DNA of 64,000 nt from Pyrobaculum oguniense TE7 (GCA_000247545.1 CP003316.1:1397233-1461232); one strand, 5' to 3'. Numbered from the stretch's first letter, positions 9,247-18,260 are shown. Notes: generated by a model not told the origin, from the letters alone. Numbers and translations: made by a program.

Positions 9247-9555
9247 ATGCAACTGGTCTTCCATGTTGTAAAGAATTGTAAATGTGGTAACGTGGTGTAT
9301 GTTGAGGTTCCGCAACGCGAAGAGTTATCCATAAGGTGTCCCAAATGCGGCGCCTCTATACAGATCAGTGCCGACGAATTTGTAGAAGAGGTAAAGCTCA
9401 GAGACTGTGAAGTGAGGGATTGGGAGAGAATAGGCGCCCTAAGCACTACAGTGCAACAGATGGTGTTACAGGCGTTAGAATCAGGCAGGGCGCCCAAGGG
9501 GCTGTGGCCTTTGCTAGTTAAACTTAGGGACGTCGGTGCCTTGATATGTACCTAG
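9247..9555 (+). CDS. Zinc-ribbon protein of unknown function
   Basis: 102 aa, leaderless ATG. The N-terminal half is a compact zinc ribbon, CKCG ... CPKCG at residues ~11-34; the rest is helical with no further motif. The 3' end overlaps the start of the methyltransferase-like gene by 10 bp, so the two are almost certainly translated from one mRNA and may act together, for example with the ribbon contacting nucleic acid. Specific function not recognised. Confidence 0.7.
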   Translation: MQLVFHVVKNCKCGNVVYVEVPQREELSIRCPKCGASIQISADEFVEEVKLRDCEVRDWERIGALSTTVQQMVLQALESGRAPKGLWPLLVKLRDVGALICT

Positions 9556-10448
9556 AATTTTTTTCAGTATATAGGTATTTCAAAGAGTATATTGAGGCGT
9601 CGGGTGGCTTATTAGAGCTGAAAAAAGCCCTCGATTGGAGTGTGTGGTACGCGGTGAAGTGGTGGAGAGAGATAAGAGAGACAGGCGCCGCGGGGGACAA
9701 CGTCTTTGCAAAGTCGCTTTATACATCTCTACTTCTTCAAGGATTCATAGACGAGGACGGCAACATAAAGAAAGAGGTGGAAAGGCCGGAGCTTCCCAAG
9801 GGTCTCTATGCGAGGGAGTGGGTTGAGATGCACGAACGCTTTGACCAGCTGGGGGCGGCGAAGATAGCTAGGGATGAGGTAGATAGAAATGCCTTGGAAA
9901 TATTATATAGCGATATACAAATACAAGGGTGGCATAGAATTATGATAAAGACATTCCTTAAGGCGGCTAGAATGGTTTCTGGACTGGCCATATTGGAGCC
10001 CTACAGCAAAGAGGGGCATCTAGCAGTGCTGGTGTACGAAGACTACGCACCAAGCCTCTACGTGGGGTACGAGCCAAATGCGGCTCTGGTAGATATAGCT
10101 AAGTCAGTGGCGCCGCAGGCAAGATTTATTGCCGCCCCGTCGGCATGCGACATTAGGGAAAAATTCGACGCCGTTCTCCTGATAGAGAAAATGCAGTGGA
10201 TGCCCGACCCTGCCAAGGAGCTTGAGTGTATAAAAAAGGCGCTGAAGGGAGGCGGATTATTGTACATAGCACAGCCAGTTGTTGAATCGATGCCGGGATA
10301 CCTGGCAATTACATCTGCGCTTGGCGCAGTCCACGTATTTACATGGAAACAGGTAGAAAACCTCCTAAAAATGCACTTCACGCTTGAGAAACGTCTCATA
10401 AAAACAATGCCGTTCTACGGCGCGGTCTGGGCACATCCCGAGCGATGA
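9546..10448 (+). CDS. SAM-dependent methyltransferase-like protein
   Basis: 300 aa. The N-terminal ~130 residues are helical and unrecognised. Residues ~140-250 resemble a Rossmann-type class I methyltransferase: a degenerate motif I, a VGYEPNAAL acidic-loop strand, FDAVLLIEKMQW as motif IV and LKGGGLLYIAQP as motif VI. The glycine-rich motif I is weak, so SAM binding is likely but not certain. It overlaps the zinc-ribbon gene upstream. Substrate unknown. Confidence 0.6.
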   Translation: MYLEFFSVYRYFKEYIEASGGLLELKKALDWSVWYAVKWWREIRETGAAGDNVFAKSLYTSLLLQGFIDEDGNIKKEVERPELPKGLYAREWVEMHERFDQLGAAKIARDEVDRNALEILYSDIQIQGWHRIMIKTFLKAARMVSGLAILEPYSKEGHLAVLVYEDYAPSLYVGYEPNAALVDIAKSVAPQARFIAAPSACDIREKFDAVLLIEKMQWMPDPAKELECIKKALKGGGLLYIAQPVVESMPGYLAITSALGAVHVFTWKQVENLLKMHFTLEKRLIKTMPFYGAVWAHPER

Positions 10449-10510
10449 AAAAGGCGTATTAGGCGATGCGAGAAGGGGAGAGTTTATATGCTACATTCGC
10501 ATTAGTTTAC

Positions 10511-11935
10511 ATGCAAGAATTCGAGATGCTTAAGTCTACGATTACCCACGTTGAGTCCGTCGAGGAGGCGCTGGGGGTTGAGAAGAAGTTCTCGTACCAG
10601 GTTGAGCTTAAGGGCCGCATTACTAGGGACATGGTGGAGGAGATAAGCAGGCTTAAGGGGGAGCCGGACTGGATGAGGAGGCTGAGGCTAAGGATGCTGG
10701 AGCTCTTCGAGAAGCTCCCCACGCCCAAGTGGGTGAGGGCAGTGGAGGAGATAGACCTAGAGGCGCTGGTGCACTACGCCAAGCCCCAGACGGAGACCGT
10801 AAGTAGCTGGGACCAAGTGCCGAAGGAGATTAGGGAGTACTACGAGAAGCTGGGCCTCCCGGAGATAGAGGCCAAGGCCCTGCTGGGGCTGGGGGCGCAG
10901 TTCGACAGCGAGATAATATACTTCAACCTCAAGAAGAAGCTCCAAGAAAAGGGCGTAATCATGCTACCCATGGAGGAGGCAGTAAGGCGCTACCCAGACC
11001 TCGTCCAGAAGTACTTCATGAGGGTGTTCCCCCCCGAGCACAAATTCGCCGCGCTTCACGGCGCCTTGTGGTCTGGCGGGGTCTTCATCTACGTCCCCCC
11101 CGGCGTGCGCATAGAGCAACCGCTGGAGACCTTCTTCTTCATAGGCCAGTCCATGGAGTCCCAGATGGAGCACTCCATCGTAGTCGCGGATAAAGGCGCC
11201 TACGTCCACTGGATAGAGGGTTGCTCCGCGCCGAGGTTGCTCAAATACTCCTTCCACGACGGCATGGTGGAGGGCTACGCCCACGAGGGGGCAACCCTGA
11301 AAATCACCACGGTGCAGAACTGGTCCCGCAACGTGATAAACTTCAACAACAAGCGGGCCATTGCCGAGGCGGGGGCCAAGGTCCACTGGGTAGAGGGGTC
11401 AATCGGTAGCAAGACCACATATACATTCCCCTCCACCGTCCTTAAGGGAGAGGGGGCCTCCACCGAGATTGTAGGCATAACCGCGGCTAAGGGGCCCTAC
11501 TGGAAGGAGAACGGGGCGAAGGTCTGGCACCTAGCCCCGAGGACCAGCAGCCGGGTGGTGAATAAGAGCATATCCGCCGAGGGCGGCGTCGCCGTGTACA
11601 GAGGGGTAGTACACGTCCAGAAGGGGGCGAAGCGCGCCAGATCCCACGTCCAGTGCGACTCGTTGGTATTAGACAAGGACTCAGCCACGTTGACAGTCCC
11701 CCACGACCAGGTCTTCGAGGAGACAGCCGTCGTCACCCACGAGGCGACAGCCTCCTCGATATCCGAGGAGAAGCTGGCCTACCTCCGCGCCAGGGGCTTT
11801 ACAGAAGACGACGCCAAAGCCGCAATCGTGTTGGGCTTCGTTGGCGACATCTTGAAGGACCTCCCCTTCGAATACGCCGTGGTGCTCGGCAGAGTCATAG
11901 AGCTGGAATTTGGCAAATTGTCGAAAGTCGGCTAA
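10511..11935 (+). CDS. sufB: Fe-S cluster assembly scaffold SufB
   Basis: 474 aa. The start at ATG 10511 is set by the TATA TTTATATG at 10483-10490, ~25 nt upstream; the frame is open from 10466. The sequence carries the SufB core: a long helical N-terminal part and a beta-helix domain with repeated G-A and V-H-W strands. SufB builds [4Fe-4S] clusters with SufC ATPase and SufD; sufC is not in this window, so this copy is detached from a suf operon here. Confidence 0.9.
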   Translation: MQEFEMLKSTITHVESVEEALGVEKKFSYQVELKGRITRDMVEEISRLKGEPDWMRRLRLRMLELFEKLPTPKWVRAVEEIDLEALVHYAKPQTETVSSWDQVPKEIREYYEKLGLPEIEAKALLGLGAQFDSEIIYFNLKKKLQEKGVIMLPMEEAVRRYPDLVQKYFMRVFPPEHKFAALHGALWSGGVFIYVPPGVRIEQPLETFFFIGQSMESQMEHSIVVADKGAYVHWIEGCSAPRLLKYSFHDGMVEGYAHEGATLKITTVQNWSRNVINFNNKRAIAEAGAKVHWVEGSIGSKTTYTFPSTVLKGEGASTEIVGITAAKGPYWKENGAKVWHLAPRTSSRVVNKSISAEGGVAVYRGVVHVQKGAKRARSHVQCDSLVLDKDSATLTVPHDQVFEETAVVTHEATASSISEEKLAYLRARGFTEDDAKAAIVLGFVGDILKDLPFEYAVVLGRVIELEFGKLSKVG

Positions 11936-11963
11936 TTTAAAAACCTGCTTTTCCAATACTCCA

Positions 11964-12557
11964 ATGCTCCCTCGCATAGGGGAGAAATTCTCACTTTGTG
12001 TACCCGAAGTCGACAATAAAGAGGCCTTAGCCAAGGCGCTTGAGATCGGCGAATTCCTCTCCGCATCGCCATACGACCTCATAGGCGTCGCCATCGCCTT
12101 CGGCGCCGATCCCGCCGAGGCTAAAAAGGCCCTTGGAGTGGAGATATTGGGCCACCTCCGCAGACCGGTGGCCACATTCCTGGCAAGGTACGGCAAGGAG
12201 CACGGCTACGAGAAAGTAGAGAGGGAGCTACTGAAGCTCTACCAGGCCCAGCGGGGGAATTGTATATGCCCAGTCGGCCCAATAGCGCCGATTGAGGGCG
12301 GCTACGTCGTGCAGCGGCCTTACGGGATATACGTATGCAGTGGCGGCGGCTGTAGAGAAGTGGCCCCCGAGCCCCTGGCCGTCTACGAGCACCCCACCGG
12401 TTGCATGTTCTACACCCCGCCCCTGGTTCTGGCAGACCAGCCCATCGCCGCCGTGGCCAACGCGCTGAAGCAACTGAAGGTGGCTGAGCCAGACCTCGTC
12501 GCCAAGTACCTACTCCCCGGCCTCTGCAGAGACCTGTGGGGGGTGTACATCCCCTAG
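11964..12557 (+). CDS. Conserved hypothetical protein with cysteine-rich middle
   Basis: 197 aa from ATG 11964; TATA-like AATTTAAAAAC at 11934-11943 is ~25 nt upstream, overlapping the sufB stop. The N-terminal ~90 residues are helical. A CIC...C...GGGC cluster at about residues 95-135 and one Cys near the end could bind metal or form disulfides. No known domain recognised. Position directly after sufB hints at, but does not prove, a link with iron-sulfur metabolism. Confidence 0.6.
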   Translation: MLPRIGEKFSLCVPEVDNKEALAKALEIGEFLSASPYDLIGVAIAFGADPAEAKKALGVEILGHLRRPVATFLARYGKEHGYEKVERELLKLYQAQRGNCICPVGPIAPIEGGYVVQRPYGIYVCSGGGCREVAPEPLAVYEHPTGCMFYTPPLVLADQPIAAVANALKQLKVAEPDLVAKYLLPGLCRDLWGVYIP

Positions 12558-12572
12558 CGCTTTACGTGGCGG

Positions 12573-13082
12573 ATGGCGGAGCAGGTGGGTAGCCCCCTGA
12601 AAAATCGCAGATGCGGCAAGCCGTGGCATACAAACAGCGAAGTCGCGATCCGCGCGCTGGTTGTTAACAAGACGAGTGGAAAGCTCATTTTATACGCCAC
12701 GTACTTCGTCGACTATCCGCCCGCCAAAATCGCGAGGGGCGATACCGAGATAGTTTATACGTTGCACATAGCAAAGAAGCGGGCCGAGACCAGGGGCTAT
12801 GTAGTCAAGGTGGATAGAGAGGAGAAGAGGGGCCCGCCGTTGGGGTACAGCTTCGCCGCGCTTGGGCCGCCTTACACAGAGCCGCCGAAAGGCGCGTGGT
12901 GCGAGTACTATCCGTCGGATATACCGACAGCAGTATGTTGGTACAGAAAGGCGTGGATCGGCGTTGATAACCTCACGGCTGTATTCCCCAGCTCCTACTT
13001 CGCCGTGTACGACGGCAAGACGTATATGAAAGTGCCGGTGATAACGCTTTCTTCATTGCGGATTTTAGGCTTCGCGAGCTGA
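12573..13082 (+). CDS. Hypothetical protein (169 aa)
   Basis: ATG-initiated frame 15 bp after the previous gene, soluble, with aromatic and Cys-containing stretches (WCEYY, AVCWYRK). No domain recognised and no clear TATA of its own, so it is probably read through from upstream. Third-position GC bias is like that of neighbouring genes, which supports real coding. Confidence 0.5.
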   Translation: MAEQVGSPLKNRRCGKPWHTNSEVAIRALVVNKTSGKLILYATYFVDYPPAKIARGDTEIVYTLHIAKKRAETRGYVVKVDREEKRGPPLGYSFAALGPPYTEPPKGAWCEYYPSDIPTAVCWYRKAWIGVDNLTAVFPSSYFAVYDGKTYMKVPVITLSSLRILGFAS

Positions 13083-13163
13083 ATCCCCAGGCGAGCCCGT
13101 TTTTGGCACCGCGCCGTCGTGAATTGGCAATTAGATTACAAATAGGCCTTGTATATGGACTTG

Positions 13164-14063
13164 ATGAAAATTGGAATAGTAAGGCCGTACGAGGTGGAGT
13201 TCAACCCGGGGGACGTCGCCGATTTAGAAGAAGCCATTAGGAAGCGGGGCCACACCCCCGTGAGGATATACGTCGACATGCTGGAGGTGAGGATAGAGAG
13301 GGGGAGAGCGGCGGTGCGGCAAGCCGTTGGGAGGGGCCAGCCGGAGGAGGTGGACGTGCCCGGGGCCATCCTCCGCCACCTCGGCATATTCCGCGACTTC
13401 GAGCAGTTCCTATACAGGATGTGGGCAGCGAGGGCCCTAGAAGAGGCCGGCGCCTACGTCATGAACCCAGTGCTGGCGTGGGCGGCTGCCGGGGACAAAA
13501 TGGCAGCTCTCATGAAGCTGGCGAAGGCCGGCCTCCCAGTGCCGCCGACGGTAGTCACCGAGAACATGTTCATAGGATACAGGGCAGTCGCCGAGTTCGG
13601 CAAAGCCGTGGTCAAGCAGATCAGGGGGGCCATGGGATACGGCGTATTTCTAGTAGAGGACCCAGACGTGGCCTTCCACATATTCTCCATGTTTGCGAAC
13701 ATAAACAAGCCCATATACGTCCAGAAGTACCTAGAGAAAGGCCCCGGCGACTACCGCGTGGTGGTGGTGGGGGGCAGGGCAATAGGCGCCGAGTACAGGA
13801 GGGGCGAGGGGTGGAAGACAAACGTCGCCCAGGGAGCTAAGCCAGAGCCGGCCAAGTTAACTGCCGAGATGGAGGAGCTCGCCGTAAGGGCGGTGGAGGT
13901 CCTAGGCCTAGACTACGGCGGCGTCGACATCGCCGAGACCCCAGACGGCTACTACATCCTGGAGGTCAACCCCACCATGAGCTGGCAAGGCTTCAAACAA
14001 GCCACCGGGATAAACCCGGCGGAGCACATAGTAGACCACCTCCTGGAAAAAATAAAAAAATAA
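13164..14063 (+). CDS. RimK-family ATP-grasp ligase
   Basis: 299 aa from ATG 13164 (MKIGIVR); ATG 13155 and TTG 13149 also lie in frame. The ATP-grasp fold is clear: preATP-grasp strand at the N-terminus, K-Q-I-R-G-A-M-G-Y-G nucleotide-binding loop, an R-V-V-V-V-G strand, and the metal-binding D...E-V-N motif (GGVDIAETPDGYYILEVNPT). RimK/LysX/MptN enzymes join an amino acid, usually glutamate, to a carboxylate; archaeal members act in lysine/arginine biosynthesis on a carrier protein or in tetrahydromethanopterin modification. No carrier-protein gene is adjacent, so the substrate is open. Confidence 0.82.
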   Translation: MKIGIVRPYEVEFNPGDVADLEEAIRKRGHTPVRIYVDMLEVRIERGRAAVRQAVGRGQPEEVDVPGAILRHLGIFRDFEQFLYRMWAARALEEAGAYVMNPVLAWAAAGDKMAALMKLAKAGLPVPPTVVTENMFIGYRAVAEFGKAVVKQIRGAMGYGVFLVEDPDVAFHIFSMFANINKPIYVQKYLEKGPGDYRVVVVGGRAIGAEYRRGEGWKTNVAQGAKPEPAKLTAEMEELAVRAVEVLGLDYGGVDIAETPDGYYILEVNPTMSWQGFKQATGINPAEHIVDHLLEKIKK

Positions 14064-14151
14064 AAACAGACCCCCAGACATAGCTACGTTTATTGGCTAT
14101 TTATTTTTCGTTTTTTGGCTAACTCAAAAAGGGCCGAAAACTTGGGCCTCT

Positions 14152-15540
14152 ATGGGTAGAAAACCAGTTCTCGGGCTGGCGGCGCTTCTGCTGGCCGTTG
14201 CGCTGATGCACGCGGCTATTCCGTACAAAGACCCATACCAATACGCAAAGGAGCACCAAACACTTTGGGGCAAGATAGGGGCTCTCGCCCACTACGACGT
14301 GGTCAAGACCACCGATCCTAGGCTCTGCTCCGACGGCCTTTCCAACTTTACCTGCTTCCTGAGCAAAACGGACGTAGCCCCCATCCTAAAGGCGCTTAAT
14401 AGAACGGGGATAAAGCCAGAGGCGGCTGAGGTAGAGGCTAAATGGGTCCTCGTCCTAGACATCAACTACACGGCGGTGCCGGCTACAAGCTACTGGCGCA
14501 ACTACACGGTAATAAAGGCGCGGGAACTCCGCTGGAACAACCAGACGGTAAGGGTTTACCAAGTGAGGATGAAGTGGTCGTATGGCGAATTGATAAAGGC
14601 TAAGGATCGTGTCTTTGAGAAATTACTGTATAAAGACAAGATCGGGGGAATAACCTCGGTAGCACCGGCCCTAGAGCGGATAGTAGTTACTACCAAAAAT
14701 GCAACTGCAGAAAGGAAGCCCGACCCCGATGCCGTGGAGAAAATTAAGAAAAAGATAAAGGAGGAATACCAGACTTTAGAAGTGGAGGTAGCGTATGCGG
14801 AATTTTACTTCGCTTCTAGATCGGGTTACTTTGATCCCCTAGAAGGTGGAATACAAATATATCTCAGTTCCTATCTTCCATCTCTGTATAGACGTGTGAA
14901 TACTTCCTGCACGCTTGGCTACACAGGTTGGTTGTATGGAACGGTACCGGTAATAGTGACGGCTTGGCACTGCAGTTACTATATTTGGGGCCAGAGTGTG
15001 TATGTATACCAACCTCTACCTCTCCTACCTAAATTCTACATAGGTTATTCATTCAGGCCGGCCGGATGTATATATAAACAGATTGATGCCAATACAATAG
15101 AGACTGATTGCGACATTATGACCATACCGGTAGAGGGGCGTAATATCTTCCCAGGAGTATATAGGCCTTCTCTAGACGCATTTGGTGGGTGGGTAATAGG
15201 CGTATATGGCAGATATGATGTTCAGTGGTTTGGTGAGTTGCATAAGGCTGGCATATCAACAGACGTAACATCTGGTCCATTGCTTTGGTATTGCACAAAT
15301 ATGAATTATCCCTTCATAGAAGGCACTCCTTACAAGGTAACTGTTAGGTGTCAGGTTGTGACTGGTATGAGCTCGGCTCCGGGTGATAGCGGGTCACCAG
15401 TTTACGTGTTAACCAGCAGTACTGCTGGTGGTACTATTAGGTTACTATATGCCTACGGCATTCTCTCGGGCACTAACTTGTTGAGAATGACAGTACTATC
15501 GCCTCTAGATGCCTACCATTTATATGTTAAATATACATAA
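14152..15540 (+). CDS. Secreted chymotrypsin-fold (S1-type) serine protease with N-terminal pro/targeting domain
   Basis: 462 aa. A signal peptide (residues ~1-22) is followed by a ~190-residue N-terminal domain containing TLWGKIGALAHYDVVKT, then a C-terminal protease domain. The triad is visible: His273 in TAWHC, Asp321 in DCDIM, Ser413 in PGDSGSP. Cysteines flank these sites as in disulfide-stabilised exported proteases. The layout resembles alpha-lytic-type enzymes with a propeptide, so autocatalytic maturation outside the cell is likely (inference). The same N-terminal domain occurs fused to a serpin relic at 58.9-60.3 kb. The stop overlaps the start of the membrane companion gene by 17 bp, so the two are co-translated. 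Confidence 0.85.
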   Translation: MGRKPVLGLAALLLAVALMHAAIPYKDPYQYAKEHQTLWGKIGALAHYDVVKTTDPRLCSDGLSNFTCFLSKTDVAPILKALNRTGIKPEAAEVEAKWVLVLDINYTAVPATSYWRNYTVIKARELRWNNQTVRVYQVRMKWSYGELIKAKDRVFEKLLYKDKIGGITSVAPALERIVVTTKNATAERKPDPDAVEKIKKKIKEEYQTLEVEVAYAEFYFASRSGYFDPLEGGIQIYLSSYLPSLYRRVNTSCTLGYTGWLYGTVPVIVTAWHCSYYIWGQSVYVYQPLPLLPKFYIGYSFRPAGCIYKQIDANTIETDCDIMTIPVEGRNIFPGVYRPSLDAFGGWVIGVYGRYDVQWFGELHKAGISTDVTSGPLLWYCTNMNYPFIEGTPYKVTVRCQVVTGMSSAPGDSGSPVYVLTSSTAGGTIRLLYAYGILSGTNLLRMTVLSPLDAYHLYVKYT

Positions 15541-16333
15541 AATTTTATTTTATGTTTTTTTCTCATTATTTTTCTTATTTGTTGTTATTCCACTTTTTCT
15601 TACATTGATTTATTTGATATGCAATTTTGGCTGGGAGCCTCCTCACCCGCCCCGATGTCAGCAAGTTGGATTGGTAGCACAGGCGCTTTTCTTCGTTCCC
15701 TTCTCTGTGATGCTCCACATATCCGAAGCCCTCTGCCATTTGTGGGAGCCTGTGGATTACGCCCTTTCGCCGAAGTGCGGGTATGCGGGTGTCGCAACTG
15801 AGGTTAACGCCGCGGGCTTCGTCTACGGGCCGTGTCAATACGAGCTTCAGATGTCTAGCTGCGCGGTTGACCGCGTCACTAAGCTGGGAAACGTCGTGGG
15901 GAGTGTCTGCGTGGCGAGTGATGGGAGATATGCAGTATTCCTAGCCCAAGTCGCGCTCGACACACGCGTCTGCGGCTTCAGGCCGCTGATGTTGTTGATT
16001 GAGCATATACTCGTCGTGGTGGATATGCGGACGGGTGAGGCTGCTTGGACCAACTTCTTGTTGCTAAACGCCACCACTCTAGAGCCATACTGGGCGAGCC
16101 CAAGCGGCGCCGTTGTGAGCCCTTGGGAAAACCCAGCCGCGATTAGCCAATTCGTGGTGTTCGGAAAAGACGGGGTCTATCTGAGAAACGCCACAGGCCC
16201 ATACGTCCTCGTGATACGCAGAGAGTTCAGAACAGCCAAGGCAAACATCGCCCCCACCACGCCCACCCCACCCACGCCTATAGAAAACGCAACCGGAGTA
16301 TTCATAAAAATCCCAGCCCCCAGCGGGAAATGA
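15524..16333 (+). CDS. Membrane-anchored companion of the S1 protease, copy 1
   Basis: 269 aa from ATG 15524, overlapping the protease stop. One very hydrophobic helix (residues ~4-32) and a possible second (~45-65) anchor a soluble domain marked by GFVYGPCQY, CVASDGRYAVF, VVVDMRTGEA and VVFGKDGVYLRN, ending in a Pro/Thr-rich linker and a last beta strand. The same domain recurs in the gene at 16829, so protease and companion were duplicated as a unit. No database family comes to mind. A role as anchor, chaperone or regulator of the protease is inference from co-translation and co-duplication. Confidence 0.75.
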   Translation: MLNIHKILFYVFFSLFFLFVVIPLFLTLIYLICNFGWEPPHPPRCQQVGLVAQALFFVPFSVMLHISEALCHLWEPVDYALSPKCGYAGVATEVNAAGFVYGPCQYELQMSSCAVDRVTKLGNVVGSVCVASDGRYAVFLAQVALDTRVCGFRPLMLLIEHILVVVDMRTGEAAWTNFLLLNATTLEPYWASPSGAVVSPWENPAAISQFVVFGKDGVYLRNATGPYVLVIRREFRTAKANIAPTTPTPPTPIENATGVFIKIPAPSGK

Positions 16334-16845
16334 GGAGTTTATTCTTTGAATATTGCTGTTTTACTAGCTCAGCCGGTTGCACTATGGAAGCCTATTGCGA
16401 CATCATGGCTATGACTGTTGATACTAGACAGCGTACCATCGCTCCGCAGGTTTTCAGACCTTACTACGACGTTGACTGGGGGACGGTGATGAAGGTGCTG
16501 GGGAGATTCGACGTCCCCTTGTGGGGCAGATTAACCAAAGCTGGTATTACGACAGATGTACAAGAAGGAGAGTTGCTGAATTATTGTAGCGACGTCACCT
16601 ACAGGTATAGTGGCAATACAATAACTGTTAAGTGCGCATTTGAGATCCGTATGGTTAATTTACCAGGCGATAGTGGCGGGCCCATCTACGTTGTGGGGCC
16701 TAGCATAGGGCTGAGCTCCATTGAGGTGTATGCGTATGGGATAACCTCGGGCTATCGCTACCTTAACCTCAGTGGGTATATAATACCGCTTACTACTATA
16801 GCATCGCCGCTTGATGCGTACCACCTCTATGTCCAGTACACTTAA
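16330..16845 (+). pseudogene. C-terminal half of an S1 protease, copy 2, lacking the catalytic His
   Basis: 171 codons, joined to the previous gene by ATGA. The product matches the C-terminal half of the protease at 14152: it has YCDIMAM (Asp) and PGDSGGP (Ser) and the shared end SPLDAYHLYV, but everything before the Asp, including signal peptide, N-terminal domain and TAWHC, is missing. It cannot be an active exported protease as written. The most economical reading is a tandem duplication of the two-gene module followed by a deletion that fused companion 1 to the middle of protease 2. It may still be translated. Confidence 0.8.
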
Positions 16846-17461
16846 GCCCTTTTTTCCCCTCATTTTAGTTGTCGGCTTTCTATTCGTTGGCTTGTTCTTT
16901 ATTCAGCACTTTTTTGAGATTTTGCTCTTCTTAGACGAGTTGAGGATCCGCTTAGGCCTTGCCAAGTTGCCCCCTCCGTGTCCAGTTGGGGAGTTGGTCA
17001 ACGCCTCTGGCTACGTCTACGGTCCTTGCCAGTACGACGGCCCCTTTAAGCCCAGCGGGGCGATGTGCAACAGCTCGATGGTTATAATTGGCGGACAAGT
17101 TTTGAGTTGCATTGCAAGCGATGGGAGATATGCAGTATTTAAGGCGCGACTCTCCTACAATGACTGTTGGCCGCCTGGGAACCGACTTGCGAAAACGTGT
17201 CTCGCAGTCCTCGCCTCCAGCGAATACGTGGTATTTGTCGACTTGAGAAGCGGCGAGGCTGTGGCTACGCCCTTGTCGATAAGCGAAGCAATTAGCGAAA
17301 AAGACGTGGTTTTCGGCAAAGACGGGGTGTACTTAAGAGGCGACCGCCCGCGGGATTTCGTATCGCTCCGCGTCGAGCTAGACCCCACAAAGCTGAGGAT
17401 CGGCCAGCCGGTAGAGCTAGTAAACAAGACAATGATAAAGGTTATTCCAGCAGGGTCTTAG
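16829..17461 (+). CDS. Membrane-anchored companion of the S1 protease, copy 2
   Basis: 210 aa from ATG 16829, overlapping the truncated protease by 17 bp exactly as copy 1 overlaps the intact protease. One N-terminal membrane helix (residues ~10-32) then a domain sharing GYVYGPCQY, CIASDGRYAVF, VVFVDLRSGEA and VVFGKDGVYLRG with copy 1. A stretch of >20 bases around SDGRYAV is identical at DNA level between the copies (15916 and 17116), pointing to recent duplication or gene conversion. Function unknown. Confidence 0.75.
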   Translation: MSSTLKPFFPLILVVGFLFVGLFFIQHFFEILLFLDELRIRLGLAKLPPPCPVGELVNASGYVYGPCQYDGPFKPSGAMCNSSMVIIGGQVLSCIASDGRYAVFKARLSYNDCWPPGNRLAKTCLAVLASSEYVVFVDLRSGEAVATPLSISEAISEKDVVFGKDGVYLRGDRPRDFVSLRVELDPTKLRIGQPVELVNKTMIKVIPAGS

Positions 17462-17592
17462 CACTTCCTCTCTAGTTCTCCCAAGGGCTTGTTGTCGCCG
17501 CCGTCTGGGTGGAACCTAAGCTATGCCGGAAATTCGCAGGGGTGGCGCTGATTCGCTGGAGTAGCGGGCTCGGCCACGCCGCCTTAATTGCT
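17462..17592. other. Short intergenic region between convergent units
   Basis: 131 bp between the protease module and the minus-strand MNT gene. No promoter, RNA or repeat that I can support. Confidence 0.4.
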
Positions 17593-17931
17593 TTATACCT
17601 CTATAAATACATCCATGAACTGGAGATACCATTTGAACTGTTCCGTGGACGCTATGTGGAGCTCCACGGGCGAGTGGGGGCTTAAGACCTCCCCCAAGGC
17701 CCTCCTCACGGCCAAACGCCCCTCTTCCGTAGACGCCAGCTCAGTGACCACCAAAACGTCGACATCGCTGTCCGGCCTCGCCGTGCCTCTGGCAAAGCTC
17801 CCGAAGACGTAGACCTGCGCCTCCGGGTCAAGCCTCGTAGCGACATCCCTCAGCCTCTCCAGGGTGTGCCAAAGCTTGTCCAGCTCCTTGGCCCTCTCCT
17901 CCCAGAGGCGCCTAAACAGCTCTACAGACAT
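17593..17931 (-). CDS. MNT-type minimal nucleotidyltransferase (antitoxin of MNT/HEPN pair)
   Basis: 112 aa. It carries the nucleotidyltransferase signature GSFARG followed by DSDVDVLVV, the metal-binding Dx D pair of the pol-beta superfamily, at minimal length. In type VII MNT/HEPN systems this protein adds AMP to the HEPN toxin and silences it. The start overlaps the end of the upstream HEPN gene by 10 bp, so both come from one transcript. Confidence 0.85.
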   Translation of the reverse strand: MSVELFRRLWEERAKELDKLWHTLERLRDVATRLDPEAQVYVFGSFARGTARPDSDVDVLVVTELASTEEGRLAVRRALGEVLSPHSPVELHIASTEQFKWYLQFMDVFIEV

Positions 17932-18260
17932 GACAACGCCTTGAGTACCTTCTCCACCTCTCCATAAGCCCTCTGGGCGCTCTCCTTCGAATACCTCACG
18001 GGCAGATAACGAGAGCTTATATACGCGTCCTCCAGCAAGTCCACAACTACGGGATCCGCCGCTACTTGTCCCACTTCTGAAAGCAGGCGCTTAAGGCTGT
18101 GGGTTTTGGGAAAATCGCCGTACTTCTCATAAATCTTGTACTTGAGGCATAGCTGTAATGCCTGTTCCAAGTGGAATAAGGCCAGGTTGTACTCCCCCAC
18201 CTCCAACATTATTTTGGCAGCTCTAAGAAACGACTTGGCGTTTTCAAGTAGAAAACTCAT
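17922..18260 (-). CDS. HEPN-domain protein (toxin of MNT/HEPN pair)
   Basis: 112 aa, all helical, with the HEPN pattern: an N-terminal L-x-A-K-x-F-L-R-A-A-K helix, a central L-A-L-F-H-L-E-Q-A-L-Q-L-C-L-K-Y core and a terminal helix. A clear RNase Rx4-6H motif is not visible, so RNase activity is uncertain; HEPN partners of MNT vary in this. It precedes the MNT gene and overlaps it by 10 bp. Confidence 0.82.
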   Translation of the reverse strand: MSFLLENAKSFLRAAKIMLEVGEYNLALFHLEQALQLCLKYKIYEKYGDFPKTHSLKRLLSEVGQVAADPVVVDLLEDAYISSRYLPVRYSKESAQRAYGEVEKVLKALSCL

